The position numbers and the translations under genes are program-made. The notes beneath the pieces were generated by a model. The model saw only the letters and a list, made by a program, of their open reading frames with translations. It had not been told where the DNA came from and did no database searches. From Escherichia coli (GTDB taxonomy: Bacteria; Pseudomonadota; Gammaproteobacteria; Enterobacterales; Enterobacteriaceae), in assembly GCA_021307345.1 (NCBI GenBank), contig CP089930.1, positions 1,116,001 through 1,180,000 on the forward strand: a DNA stretch of 64,000 nt. The letters run 5' to 3'. Positions 31,929 to 40,462 of the stretch are shown here, piece after piece. The number at the start of each line of letters is the position of its first letter. Position 1 is the stretch's first letter.

Positions 31929-32870
31929 TTAAGCCGGTTTTGTTAGCCCAAAAAATTCGCGGGCGGTTAATTCATCACGCGCAATCTGCGCTTTCAGTTC
32001 GTCCAGCGACGCAAATCGCTGCTCACTGCGTATTTTTTTACGCAGCACTACTTGTATATGGCGACCGTACAGGTCCATTGCAACATCTAACAAATGCACT
32101 TCCAGCTGCTGGCGAATACCGGCAACCGTTGGGCGTGTTCCGATGTTTGCCACGCCGGGTAACGGCTTTTCACCGAGGCCCAGCACTTCTACCGCATAAA
32201 CCCCTTTCACCGGGGAAACCTGACGGCGTAGCGGTACATTCGCCGTCGGGAAACCTATAGTGCGCCCTAATTCATCACCGTGGACAACGCGCCCGGAAAT
32301 GGCAAACGGGTGCCCCAGTAAACTTTCCGCCAGAGCAAGGTTGTCATCTGCCAATGCCTGACGCACAGCGGTACTGCTGATACGCACGCCGCCTTCGCAA
32401 AAAGTTTGCGTACTGGTGATGTCGAAGCCGTATTCCGCGCCCGCTTTCTGTAATAACAAGAAATCACCTTCACGACCAGCGCCAAAGCGGAAATCATCAC
32501 CAACAGCCAGAAATTTTACCCGCAAATGCTTCACCAGAAGATCGCTGATGAAATTTTGCGCGGTTAACGCCGCGAAACGTCTGTCGAAACGCACGCACAG
32601 CACGTAATCAACGCCACACTCTGCAAGGTAACGCAGCTTTTCCCGCAGTCGGGTCAGACGTGCCGGGGCTTTGTCGGTAGCAAACAGTTCCAGCGGTTGA
32701 GGCTCAAAAATCATCACCATCACCGGTAAGTTGCGCTTGCGCCCTTCTTCCTGCAACCCTTGCAACAGCGCGCGATGACCACGATGCACGCCGTCGAAAT
32801 TACCAATAGTCAGCACACACCCTTCTTGCGGGGCCTGGCTGAGATTATGTATGCCGCGTATCAGCTTCAT
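31929..32870 (-). CDS. ribF: Bifunctional riboflavin kinase/FAD synthetase
   Basis: A 313-residue protein. The N-terminal nucleotidyltransferase domain has the GNFDGVHRGHRALL motif near 23-36 and ISSTAVRQAL near 160-170. The C-terminal flavokinase domain has GRTIGFPTANV and the conserved KGVYAV. It converts riboflavin to FMN and then FAD in the cytoplasm. First gene of the ribF-ileS-lspA-fkpB-ispH run, with a promoter just upstream. Confidence 0.98.
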   Translation of the reverse strand: MKLIRGIHNLSQAPQEGCVLTIGNFDGVHRGHRALLQGLQEEGRKRNLPVMVMIFEPQPLELFATDKAPARLTRLREKLRYLAECGVDYVLCVRFDRRFAALTAQNFISDLLVKHLRVKFLAVGDDFRFGAGREGDFLLLQKAGAEYGFDITSTQTFCEGGVRISSTAVRQALADDNLALAESLLGHPFAISGRVVHGDELGRTIGFPTANVPLRRQVSPVKGVYAVEVLGLGEKPLPGVANIGTRPTVAGIRQQLEVHLLDVAMDLYGRHIQVVLRKKIRSEQRFASLDELKAQIARDELTAREFFGLTKPA

Positions 32871-32899
32871 GTCTGGCTCAAAACAGTGAAAATCGTCCG

Positions 32900-32928
32900 A
32901 GTATACCTTGTACAGCGGTCAAGGTTAA
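32900..32928 (-). promoter_or_regulatory. Probable ribF promoter
   Basis: On the minus strand -35 TTAACC (32923-32928) and -10 TATACT (32900-32905) are spaced by 17 bp, 30 bases before the ribF ATG. Confidence 0.55.
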
Positions 32929-33054
32929 CCGGCGATTGAGTACTGAAATCAGAAAGAAGTGGCTTTTCATTGCCATGGCGCAAATCACGGTAAGAAACTA
33001 ACGACCTGCTGCAATTTTATCGCGGAAAAGCTGTATTCACACCACGCAAGCTGG

Positions 33055-33060
33055 TAGAAT
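33055..33060 (+). promoter_or_regulatory. rpsT promoter P1, -10 box
   Basis: TAGAAT with a GC-rich start region (CCTGCGCC) downstream, typical of ribosomal promoters under stringent control; the -35 (TGTATT) is poor. It lies about 140 bp before the rpsT start. Confidence 0.5.
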
Positions 33061-33121
33061 CCTGCGCCATCACTACGTAACGAGCGCCGCCATATTAACG
33101 GCGCTTATTTGCACAAATCCA

Positions 33122-33150
33122 TTGACAAAAGAAGGCTAAAAGGGCATATT
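33122..33150 (+). promoter_or_regulatory. rpsT promoter P2
   Basis: Perfect -35 TTGACA (33122-33127), a 17-bp spacer and -10 CATATT (33145-33150), followed by CCTCGG. It is about 45 bp before the TTG start of rpsT. Confidence 0.8.
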
Positions 33151-33176
33151 CCTCGGCCTTTGAATTGTCCATATAG

Positions 33177-33461
<285 letters not shown>

Positions 33462-33485
33462 TCGCCTTTTGTTGTCAGCTTTGTA

Positions 33486-33512
33486 AAAAAACCCGCGTAA
33501 GCGGGTTTTTTT
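33486..33512 (+). terminator. Intrinsic terminator of rpsT
   Basis: ACCCGC GTAA GCGGGT followed by TTTTTTT, preceded by an A run, 25 bp past the rpsT stop. The A run also makes it a candidate terminator for nhaR coming from the other side. Confidence 0.95.
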
Positions 33513-33556
33513 ATGTCTCCAGCAGGCCAAAACTGCAGCCTGCAAAGTACGAATAG

Positions 33557-34462
33557 TTATTTCGTGGCTGGCGTAAACAGCGCAGAGTAATCGGCATTGC
33601 AAATACGCTGTACCGCAGGGTGTTGAATCATCCTTTCGGCAAAAATCGCATGGTACTCTTCCATGACGTTCTCAACTCGCCCAATCTCCACAACCGAGTT
33701 ATCATTATAAAAATCATTGGCATATAGCGAAGGCGCAATGAAAATAGCGTTATGCGTCGCCCCAAAGGCTTTCATCAACGCCGCATCATCAAACTCCCCC
33801 AGAATTTCAACGTTTAAGCCCTGAGAGTTAAACCAGTTTAATAGCTTACGTCCCAACATTGAGCGACGCCCCGGAATAAGTAAGCGACGCTCTTCCAGAC
33901 AGGCAGGAAACGGCTTTTCCGGCAGCGGGTTAGTGCACCAGAAACTGACGCCACACTCGCCAATTTTCATGGAAAACAGCCCTTCCTGTTGGGTGGAGTC
34001 TATCGGACAGTCAGAGATGATCATATCCAGCTTATGCTGACTCAACTGCTCTAACAGCATCTCGTGCGTCGATTCGAAACAGCGTAGATGGATCTGCTCG
34101 TCTTCTACAACGGCTGCATCCAGAACACTGCTGACCAGGCGTTTGGAAAGGGCATCTGCCACACCAACATCAAACAATAAGTTGGACTCTTTACGATAGT
34201 TGACGATATCCAGCATTTCCTGGCTTAACGTGAACATTTTATCGGCATAGCGATAGACCAGTTCCCCCAGTTCACTGGGTTCCAGACCGCGTCCTTTACG
34301 CTTAAATAATTTCCCTTGCAGGCGCTCTTCCAGCGCCCGGATCTGTCCGGTAATGGTTTGTGGTGTTAAATAAAGCGCCTCCGCTGCGCCAACCACAGAG
34401 CCTTCTTTGTAGACATGCCAGAAGTAATACAAGTGGTTGTAATTGATATGAGACATGCTCAT
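33557..34462 (-). CDS. nhaR: LysR-type activator NhaR
   Basis: A 301-residue LysR-family regulator with the winged helix at about 5-65 ([37 protein letters not shown]) and a periplasmic-binding-protein-like effector domain after it. It senses sodium and activates nhaA and osmC, and also pgaABCD. The ATG at 34462 (MSMSHINY) gives the known length; an in-frame upstream extension overlaps nhaA and is unlikely. Compared with K-12 as I recall it, several substitutions cluster in the C-terminal half, including the tail. Confidence 0.95.
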   Translation of the reverse strand: MSMSHINYNHLYYFWHVYKEGSVVGAAEALYLTPQTITGQIRALEERLQGKLFKRKGRGLEPSELGELVYRYADKMFTLSQEMLDIVNYRKESNLLFDVGVADALSKRLVSSVLDAAVVEDEQIHLRCFESTHEMLLEQLSQHKLDMIISDCPIDSTQQEGLFSMKIGECGVSFWCTNPLPEKPFPACLEERRLLIPGRRSMLGRKLLNWFNSQGLNVEILGEFDDAALMKAFGATHNAIFIAPSLYANDFYNDNSVVEIGRVENVMEEYHAIFAERMIQHPAVQRICNADYSALFTPATK

Positions 34463-34520
34463 TTCTCTCCCTGATAGAATGAAAAGGGAGCCATTTATGG
34501 CTCCCCGGAACATCGTCCTG

Positions 34521-35687
34521 TCAAACTGATGGACGTAAACGAATGCGTAACCAGCTATATCCAATTACCGCCGAAGAGATTGAGCCAACCAGAATGCCCA
34601 ATTTCGCCCAGTTAATCAGTTCTGGATCTACGCTACCAAAAGCCAGGCTGGCGATAAAGATAGACATAGTAAAACCGATACCGCACAGGATACCAACCGC
34701 CATAATTTGCTGATAAGTGGTTCCCTCCGGCAAATGCGCCAGTTTCAAACGCAGCGCCAGCCAGCAGAACAAACTAATACCCAACGGCTTGCCAATCAGC
34801 AAACCGGCGATGATCCCTAATGGCAGGATGGAGGTCAGGCCATCCAGCGTCACGCCTTGCAGAGAAACGCCGGCATTGGCAAAAGCAAACAACGGCAAAA
34901 TCAGATAAGCCACCCACGGATGCAATACATGCTCCAGGCGCTTCGCCGGAGAACGACCATGCTTCTCTTTCAATGGAATAAAGAAACCGACAATGACGCC
35001 TGCCAGCGTTGCGTGGACGCCTGATTTCAACACTGCAGTCCACAACACCACGCCGACCAGAATATAAACTCCCGTGCGGCGAACACCACAAATGTTCAGC
35101 ACCGCGAGCACCGCAATTGCTACAGCAGCAACACCAAGAGAGGCCATTGACAAGTCATTAGTGTAAAACAAGGCGATGATAATGATGGCTCCAAGATCGT
35201 CGATAATAGCCAGCGCCATCAAAAAAATCTTCAGTGCTAACGGTACACGGCTTCCCAATAACGCCAGGACACCGAGGGCAAAGGCAATATCAGTCGCCGC
35301 CGGGATTGCCCACCCTTCACGAGTGATAGGATCGGCGTAGTTAAAGGCCAAATAGAGCAATGCCGGGACAATCATCCCGCCGATTGCGGCAATAACCGGA
35401 AACGCAGCCTGGCGCAAACTGGCCAGCGATCCTTGCATCAGCTCGCGTTTAACTTCCAGACCAACTAACAGGAAAAATATCGCCATTAGCGCGTCATTTA
35501 TCCATAACAGCATGTTTTTATTGATTTCAAGAGAACCTACCCGCAGCTGAACCGGCGTCTCAAGAAAGTCGTGATACCATCCACTGGTTGCACCGCTATT
35601 GGCCATAATCATCGCCAGAACAGCGGCAATGATGAGAATAATGCCTCCCGAGGCATCACTGCTAAAGAATCGATGCAGATGTTTCAC
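34521..35687 (-). CDS. nhaA: Na+/H+ antiporter NhaA
   Basis: A 388-residue inner-membrane antiporter with 12 helices that exports sodium or lithium in exchange for two protons. The ion-binding Asp133 (ATDIAFAL) and the pair Asp163-Asp164 (AIIDDLGA) are present, as is the C-terminal helix region ending RLRPSV. It is the main defence against sodium at alkaline pH. The gap to nhaR is 58 bp, one operon. An inverted repeat over its promoter is a candidate NhaR operator. Confidence 0.98.
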   Translation of the reverse strand: MKHLHRFFSSDASGGIILIIAAVLAMIMANSGATSGWYHDFLETPVQLRVGSLEINKNMLLWINDALMAIFFLLVGLEVKRELMQGSLASLRQAAFPVIAAIGGMIVPALLYLAFNYADPITREGWAIPAATDIAFALGVLALLGSRVPLALKIFLMALAIIDDLGAIIIIALFYTNDLSMASLGVAAVAIAVLAVLNICGVRRTGVYILVGVVLWTAVLKSGVHATLAGVIVGFFIPLKEKHGRSPAKRLEHVLHPWVAYLILPLFAFANAGVSLQGVTLDGLTSILPLGIIAGLLIGKPLGISLFCWLALRLKLAHLPEGTTYQQIMAVGILCGIGFTMSIFIASLAFGSVDPELINWAKLGILVGSISSAVIGYSWLRIRLRPSV

Positions 35688-35744
35688 TTTTTATTTCTCT
35701 TTCAGGTGAATAGATCGTTTTTACTATTTTACTCTGCACGAATC

Positions 35745-35791
35745 ATCGTTAAAATCAGATTATAGTGTAGGAACAATTCGCTTTTAACGAT
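35745..35791. promoter_or_regulatory. nhaA promoter and candidate NhaR operator
   Basis: A 10-bp inverted repeat, ATCGTTAAAA at 35745-35754 and TTTTAACGAT at 35782-35791, brackets a -10 TATAAT (minus strand, 35759-35764); the right arm covers the -35 position at a 17-bp spacing. It lies about 60-100 bp before the nhaA ATG, where NhaR is expected to bind. The remaining 35800-36100 is AT-rich with no gene that I can support. Confidence 0.55.
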
Positions 35792-36102
35792 CTATAAAGA
35801 AGATTATGTCACCAGCAGAGGAAGTGTTGTTGGCGCTCGAAAGCGGTGGCTGATGACCTCAAACCCTGATAATCATAGCCTAATGTCAAGATTTCTGAGG
35901 GGTTTGTTCGGAATAAGTAATTTGTTGTAAGCCGGAGCTGTTTGTTAGGGCAATATTTCAAATATATCCAACTTATTGTCAATAATTGCAATAAAGGGAG
36001 AAATCAACGTTAATTAATTGAATCCTTTAAAAATTACGCCATAAAAATGCGAGGCGTCTTCAGGATTAGAATCGATAAAACAGAATGGATTAAAGTGAGC
36101 AG

Positions 36103-36108
36103 TATAAT
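36103..36108 (+). promoter_or_regulatory. hokC/mokC promoter -10 box
   Basis: TATAAT, followed by a start region CGGCGGGTGCTTGAGGC that resembles the 5' ends of hok-family mRNAs. No clear -35. The 5' end contains the element that pairs with the mRNA 3' end. Confidence 0.65.
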
Positions 36109-36161
36109 AGCGGCGGGTGCTTGAGGCTGTCTGTCTCAGGCATTAGCTGGATGGCAGATAG

Positions 36162-36216
36162 AGAAAAGCCCCGAGTGATATTTTACCATCAACCCGAGGC
36201 CCCCTATATGCAGAAC
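36162..36216 (-). ncRNA. sokC: SokC antisense RNA
   Basis: The minus strand opposite the mokC leader contains CCTCGGGTTGATGG, a spacer and ACTCGGGGCTTTTC, the terminator-like hairpin shared by Sok RNAs. Sok pairs with the mok translation start region and so blocks hok. The ends are placed from the K-12 spacing that I remember and are approximate. Confidence 0.65.
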
Positions 36217-36417
36217 ACATGTAGAGTGCCTCTTACTGACCTTAAGGTCAAGGAGAAGAGAGCAATGAAGCAGCATAAGGCGATGATTGTCGCCCTGATC
36301 GTCATCTGTATCACCGCCGTAGTGGCGGCGCTGGTAACGAGAAAAGACCTCTGTGAGGTTCACATCCGAACTGGCCAGACGGAGGTTGCTGTTTTCACGG
36401 CTTACGAATCCGAGTAA
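36208..36417 (+). CDS. mokC: MokC, translational mediator overlapping hokC
   Basis: A 69-codon frame that begins MQNTCRVPLTD at ATG 36208 and runs in phase into hokC, so HokC is its last 50 residues. In the hok/sok scheme translation of mok opens the hok ribosome site; SokC represses mok directly and hok indirectly. K-12 MokC begins MLNTC as I recall it. Whether the longer protein itself does anything is not known. Confidence 0.8.
   Translation: MQNTCRVPLTDLKVKEKRAMKQHKAMIVALIVICITAVVAALVTRKDLCEVHIRTGQTEVAVFTAYESE
36265..36417 (+). CDS. hokC: HokC (Gef) membrane toxin of a type I toxin-antitoxin pair
   Basis: A 50-residue peptide starting MKQHKAMIVALIVICITAV with one hydrophobic N-terminal helix (about 6-25) and a periplasmic tail containing Cys31 (RKDLCEVHI), the Hok-family pattern. 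Overproduction depolarises the inner membrane. The ATG follows AGGAGAAGAG. In K-12 an IS186 lies just downstream and is thought to inactivate the locus; here there is no insertion and the 3' fold-back sequence is present, so the system may be complete. Confidence 0.92.
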   Translation: MKQHKAMIVALIVICITAVVAALVTRKDLCEVHIRTGQTEVAVFTAYESE

Positions 36418-36424
36418 GAGCAAC

Positions 36425-36444
36425 GGCGGGGAGTGATCCCCGCC
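36425..36444. terminator. Stem-loop downstream of hokC
   Basis: GGCGGGGA GTGA TCCCCGCC is a perfect 8-bp stem with a 4-base loop, eight bases after the hokC stop. Only ACTTTA follows, so it is a stabilising 3' hairpin rather than a clean intrinsic terminator. Confidence 0.5.
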
Positions 36445-36491
36445 ACTTTACAGGTGCTCGCATATCTTCAACGCACCCTATTTTTACCCAG

Positions 36492-36514
36492 GCCTGCCCA
36501 CGGGCAGGCTTTTG
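36492..36514 (+). terminator. Hairpin between convergent hokC and dnaJ
   Basis: GCCTGCCC-AC-GGGCAGGC followed by TTTT on the plus strand, ending just before the dnaJ stop. It can end hokC transcription, and its stem may also serve the dnaKJ mRNA end. Confidence 0.65.
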
Positions 36515-36520
36515 GGGAGG

Positions 36521-37651
36521 TTAGCGGGTCAGGTCGTCAAAAAACTTCTTCACACCATCAAAGAAGCTCTTTGAGCGTGGGCTGTTGTGCTCGCCGGTTG
36601 GGCCACCGAAGCTTTCTTGCAGCTCTTGCAGCAGCTGTTTCTGCTTCTCGTTCAGACCTACCGGCGTTTCGACGACAACGCGGCACAGCAAATCGCCCTG
36701 TGCACCGCCGCGAACAGACTTAACGCCTTTACCGCGCATACGGAACAACTTACCGGTCTGGGTTTCGCCAGGCACTTTCAGCTTGACGCGACCATCAAGG
36801 GTCGGCACTTCGATTTCGCCGCCCAGCGCCGCCATAGCGAAGTTGATCGGGACTTCACAATACAGGTTGTTGCCTTCACGCTCGAAAATCGGGTGCTGTT
36901 TAACCTGAACCTGAACGTACAGATCGCCTGCCGGTGCGCCATGCTCGCCTGCTTCACCTTCGCCCGCAAGACGGATGCGGTCTCCAGTGTCCACCCCTGC
37001 CGGGATTTTAACGGACAGCGTTTTGCTACGCTCAACACGACCATGACCATGGCATTTGTTGCACGGATCTTTGATAAGCGTACCGCGCCCCTGACAGTGC
37101 GGACAGGTCTGCTGCACGGCAAAGAAGCCCTGGCGCATCTGCACCTGACCAGAACCATGACAGGTCGGACAGGTCTGCGGCTGTGTACCTGGCTTTGCAC
37201 CGCTACCGTGGCAAACGTCACACTCTTCCAGAGTCGGAATGCGGATCTCTTTGGTCACGCCACGTACAGCTTCTTCGAGGGTGAGCTCCATGTTATAGCG
37301 TAAATCAGCACCACGCGCCGCACGTTGACGACCACGTCCGCCGCCAAAAATATCGCCGAAAACGTCACCAAAAATATCGCTGAAGTCTGCGCCGCCGCCA
37401 AAACCACCGCCGCCCATGCCGCCTTGCTCAAATGCCGCATGACCGTACTGATCATATGCCGCGCGTTTTTGCGAGTCGGTCAGAACTTCATAAGCTTCCT
37501 TGATCTCTTTAAATTTCACCTCGGCCTCTTTGTCACCCTGGTTACGGTCCGGGTGATATTTCATGGCCAGGCGTTTATAGGCCTTTTTGATTTCACGCTC
37601 TTCCGCTGTTTTGGAAACGCCTAAAATCTCGTAATAATCTTGCTTAGCCAT
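36521..37651 (-). CDS. dnaJ: Hsp40 co-chaperone DnaJ
   Basis: A 376-residue co-chaperone that delivers substrates to DnaK and stimulates its ATPase. The J domain occupies 1-70 with His33-Pro34-Asp35, a Gly/Phe-rich linker runs to about 105, and four CxxCxGxG zinc repeats lie at about 144-206 ([32 protein letters not shown]), followed by the two beta-barrel client domains and a dimerisation tail. It is downstream of dnaK in the same sigma-32 operon. In K-12 an IS186 follows; here hokC is adjacent. Confidence 0.98.
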   Translation of the reverse strand: MAKQDYYEILGVSKTAEEREIKKAYKRLAMKYHPDRNQGDKEAEVKFKEIKEAYEVLTDSQKRAAYDQYGHAAFEQGGMGGGGFGGGADFSDIFGDVFGDIFGGGRGRQRAARGADLRYNMELTLEEAVRGVTKEIRIPTLEECDVCHGSGAKPGTQPQTCPTCHGSGQVQMRQGFFAVQQTCPHCQGRGTLIKDPCNKCHGHGRVERSKTLSVKIPAGVDTGDRIRLAGEGEAGEHGAPAGDLYVQVQVKQHPIFEREGNNLYCEVPINFAMAALGGEIEVPTLDGRVKLKVPGETQTGKLFRMRGKGVKSVRGGAQGDLLCRVVVETPVGLNEKQKQLLQELQESFGGPTGEHNSPRSKSFFDGVKKFFDDLTR

Positions 37652-37678
37652 TTTTTTTGATTTGCCCCTAGATGAATG

Positions 37679-37711
37679 CACGGGCGGAGAGGAAAATCCC
37701 CTTCGCCCGTG
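37679..37711 (-). other. Hairpin in the dnaK-dnaJ gap
   Basis: CACGGGCG (37679-37686) pairs with CGCCCGTG (37704-37711). It stands in the 88-bp gap between dnaK and dnaJ and could act as a partial terminator or processing site lowering dnaJ relative to dnaK. Confidence 0.5.
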
Positions 37712-37739
37712 TCAGTATAATTACCCGTTTATAGGGCGA

Positions 37740-39656
37740 TTATTTTTTGTCTTTGACTTCTTCAAACTCGGCGTCGACAACATCGTCATCTTTCGCGTTG
37801 TTTGCAGAAGCATCAGCACCGGCAGTCTGCTGCTGTGCATGTTGCTGCTGGGCGATTTCCATCAGTTTCTGGGAAACCTGTGCCAGTTCCTGCATTTTCG
37901 CTTCGATAGCGGCTTTGTCTTCACCTTTCAGAGCAGTTTCCAGTGCAGTCAGCGCAGACTCGATAGCAGTTTTGTCGTCAGCCGGCAGTTTGTCGCCTGC
38001 TTCTTCAACCTGCTTACGGGTGCTGTGCAGCAGATGGTCGCCCTGGTTGCGAGTCTGTACCAGCTCTTCAAACTTACGGTCTGCTTCGGCGTTAGCTTCC
38101 GCGTCGCGTACCATTTTCTGGATTTCATCTTCGTTCAGACCAGAAGAAGCCTTGATGGTGATCTTCTGCTCTTTACCGCTGTTTTTGTCTTTCGCGGAAA
38201 CGTGCAGGATACCGTCAGCATCGATATCGAAGGTAACTTCGATCTGCGGCATACCGCGCGGAGCCGGGTTGATACCATCCAGGTTGAACTGACCCAGAGA
38301 TTTGTTATCAGCCGCACGTTTACGTTCACCCTGCAGCACGTGGATGGTTACCGCAGACTGGTTGTCTTCAGCGGTAGAGAACACCTGGCTGTGCTTGGTC
38401 GGGATAGTGGTGTTTTTCGCGATAAGCGTCGTCATCACACCACCCATGGTTTCGATACCCAGAGACAGCGGGGTAACGTCCAGCAGCAGTACGTCTTTCA
38501 CGTCGCCAGTCAGTACACCACCCTGTACGGCAGCACCGATTGCCACAGCTTCGTCCGGGTTAACGTCTTTACGCGGCTCTTTACCAAAGAACTCAGCAAC
38601 TTTCTTCTGAACCATCGGCATACGAGTCTGACCACCAACGAGGATAACATCGTCGATATCAGATACGGACAGGCCAGCATCCTGCAGAGCAACTTTCAGC
38701 GGCTCGATGGAACGGTTCACCAGGTCTTCGACCAGGCTTTCCAGTTTTGCACGAGTCACTTTGATGTTCATGTGTTTCGGACCAGTCGCATCTGCGGTGA
38801 TGTACGGCAGGTTAACGTCGGTCTGCTGAGCGGAAGACAGTTCGATTTTCGCTTTTTCTGCCGCTTCTTTCAGGCGCTGCATTGCCAGCGGATCGTTGCG
38901 CAGGTCAATGCCCTGATCTTTCTTGAATTCTTCAACCAGGTAGTTGATCAGACGGCTGTCGAAGTCTTCACCACCCAGGTGGGTATCACCGTTGGTTGCC
39001 AGAACTTCGAAGGTTTTTTCGCCGTCAACTTCGTCGATTTCGATAATAGAAATATCGAAAGTACCACCACCCAGGTCATAAACCGCGATAGTACGGTTGC
39101 CAGTACCTTTGTCCAGACCGTAAGCCAGTGCAGCAGCGGTCGGTTCGTTGATGATACGTTTTACTTCCAGACCAGCGATACGGCCTGCGTCTTTGGTTGC
39201 CTGACGCTGAGCATCGTTAAAGTATGCCGGTACGGTGATAACTGCTTCAGTTACCGGTTCGCCCAGGTAATCTTCTGCAGTTTTCTTCATTTTTTTCAGC
39301 ACTTCAGCAGAGATCTGCGGCGGTGCCATTTTCTGGCCTTTAACTTCGACCCATGCGTCGCCGTTATCAGCAGCAATAATTTTGAACGGCATGATGGAAA
39401 CATCACGCTGTACTTCTTCGTCCTGGAAGCGGCGGCCAATCAGGCGTTTAATCGCAAACAGGGTGTTTTGCGGGTTCGTCACTGCCTGACGTTTAGCCGG
39501 CTGACCAACCAGAGTTTCACCATCCTGGGTATAGGCAATGATAGAAGGCGTGGTGCGATCGCCTTCGGCGTTCTCCAGCACACGAGGAGTGGTGCCATCC
39601 ATAATCGCTACACAAGAGTTGGTAGTCCCCAGGTCGATACCAATTATTTTACCCAT
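37740..39656 (-). CDS. dnaK: Hsp70 chaperone DnaK
   Basis: A 638-residue Hsp70. The ATPase domain (about 1-385) starts [17 protein letters not shown] and includes the phosphate loop [13 protein letters not shown] and the Thr199 region; the linker is near 390 ([11 protein letters not shown]), then the substrate-binding domain and helical lid, ending in an acidic tail [10 protein letters not shown]-like ([11 protein letters not shown]). It works with DnaJ and GrpE in folding, heat-shock control and replication. Two sigma-32 promoters lie upstream. A 678-codon open frame on the opposite strand is a shadow of codon bias. Confidence 0.99.
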
Positions 39657-39703
39657 CTAAACGTCTCCACTATATATTCGGTCATCATGTGGTTGTGAGT
39701 CTG

Positions 39704-39730
39704 TAATAGGGGCGAAACGTCTGGTTTCAA
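39704..39730 (-). promoter_or_regulatory. dnaKJ sigma-32 promoter P2
   Basis: On the minus strand a -35 GGTT-type element reads TTGAAACC (39723-39730) and the -10 CCCCTATTA (39704-39712), the sigma-32 pattern, about 50 bp before the dnaK ATG. Confidence 0.8.
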
Positions 39731-39777
39731 CTGCCCAATTTCATTTTTTTGCAGACTCACTCACTGCGGTTGACTAC

Positions 39778-39808
39778 TAAATGGGGTCGTAACCCACGTC
39801 ATCAAGGG
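39778..39808 (-). promoter_or_regulatory. dnaKJ sigma-32 promoter P1
   Basis: On the minus strand CCCTTGAT (39801-39808), 14 bp, then CCCCATTTA (39778-39786), matching the heat-shock consensus CTTGAA/CCCCATnT. The rest of the dnaK-yaaI gap (to 40031) is AT-rich; I see no further gene in it. Confidence 0.88.
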
Positions 39809-40031
39809 GGAGATGCAAAAATTTTTTGTGCTTTTGCGCAGAAATTTCACGATATGCCGGAAGAAGTGAAAAAAAGGGAGCAATAATATTCACGTAAAAA
39901 ATGAATTTCACACAAATCATTCACTAAAAAATTGTAATAAAAAGAAAAGATTACGCACCTGAATCTTCTTTTCGTCAGCAGTAAACTAGTGGCTATTCTT
40001 CCCCCGACTGCTCCCCGCTAAGAGAATCTTC

Positions 40032-40436
40032 ATGAAATCCATTTTTATGATTTCCGCCAGCCTCGTGCTCGGCCTGATGCTGTGCTGCACCGCGCAGGCC
40101 AACGACCATAAAATCCTCGGCGTCATTGCCATGCCGCGTAACGAAACCAACGATCTGACGTTGAAACTCCCCGTTTGCCGCATTGTAAAACGCATACAAC
40201 TCACTGCCGATCATGGCGATTTACAGTTAAGCGCCGCGTCGGTTTATTTCAAAGCAACCCGTAGCGCCAGCCAAAGCCTGAACATTCCGGCTGAAATCAA
40301 AGAAGGGCAAACCACCGGCTGGATCAACATTAACAGCGATAACGACAACAAACGCTGCGTGTCAAAAATCACCTTTTCCGGTCATACGGTGAACTCATCG
40401 GATATGGCCACGCTGAAAATTATCGGCGACGACTAA
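40032..40436 (+). CDS. yaaI: YaaI, small secreted protein of unknown function (UPF0412)
   Basis: A 134-residue protein with a clear Sec signal peptide ([19 protein letters not shown], cleavage after TAQA at about 23). The mature part of about 111 residues is mostly polar and has two cysteines, in LPVCRIVKR and NDNKRCVSK, that could pair in the periplasm. No catalytic motif is visible. It is followed after 26 bp by yaaW, so the two may be cotranscribed. Relative to K-12 as I recall it, about a dozen residues differ, more than in the neighbours. Confidence 0.85.
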   Translation: MKSIFMISASLVLGLMLCCTAQANDHKILGVIAMPRNETNDLTLKLPVCRIVKRIQLTADHGDLQLSAASVYFKATRSASQSLNIPAEIKEGQTTGWININSDNDNKRCVSKITFSGHTVNSSDMATLKIIGDD

Positions 40437-40462
40437 TCTTTTAATACAGAAGCCACAATGAC

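Larger units (their letters stand above)
32878..33096 (-). pseudogene. yaaY: Decayed yaaY locus (no intact frame)
   Basis: K-12 annotates a 72-codon gene here, just upstream of ribF. In this window the minus strand still reads the second half of the K-12 protein as I remember it (AMAMKSHFF through GRFSLF, stop at about 32878) and, in a different frame, the first half (LRSDGAGFYQLA). The two halves do not join: a one-base difference lies near the AAAA run at about 33019, and restoring that frame meets a TAG. The initiation region also differs. The K-12 gene may itself be spurious; the DNA carries the ribF and rpsT promoters. Confidence 0.55.

Noticed and set aside
36121-36417. A 98-codon frame upstream of and including hokC as a longer protein
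   Set aside because: It starts in the mRNA leader without a ribosome site; mokC from 36208 and hokC from 36265 are the established reading starts.
37662-39698. A 678-codon open frame antisense to dnaK
   Set aside because: It exists because strongly biased codons in dnaK avoid triplets that would be stops on the other strand. Such antisense frames are well known for hsp70 genes; there is no ribosome site, and the product is low-complexity in a Cys/Phe/Arg-rich way unlike real proteins.
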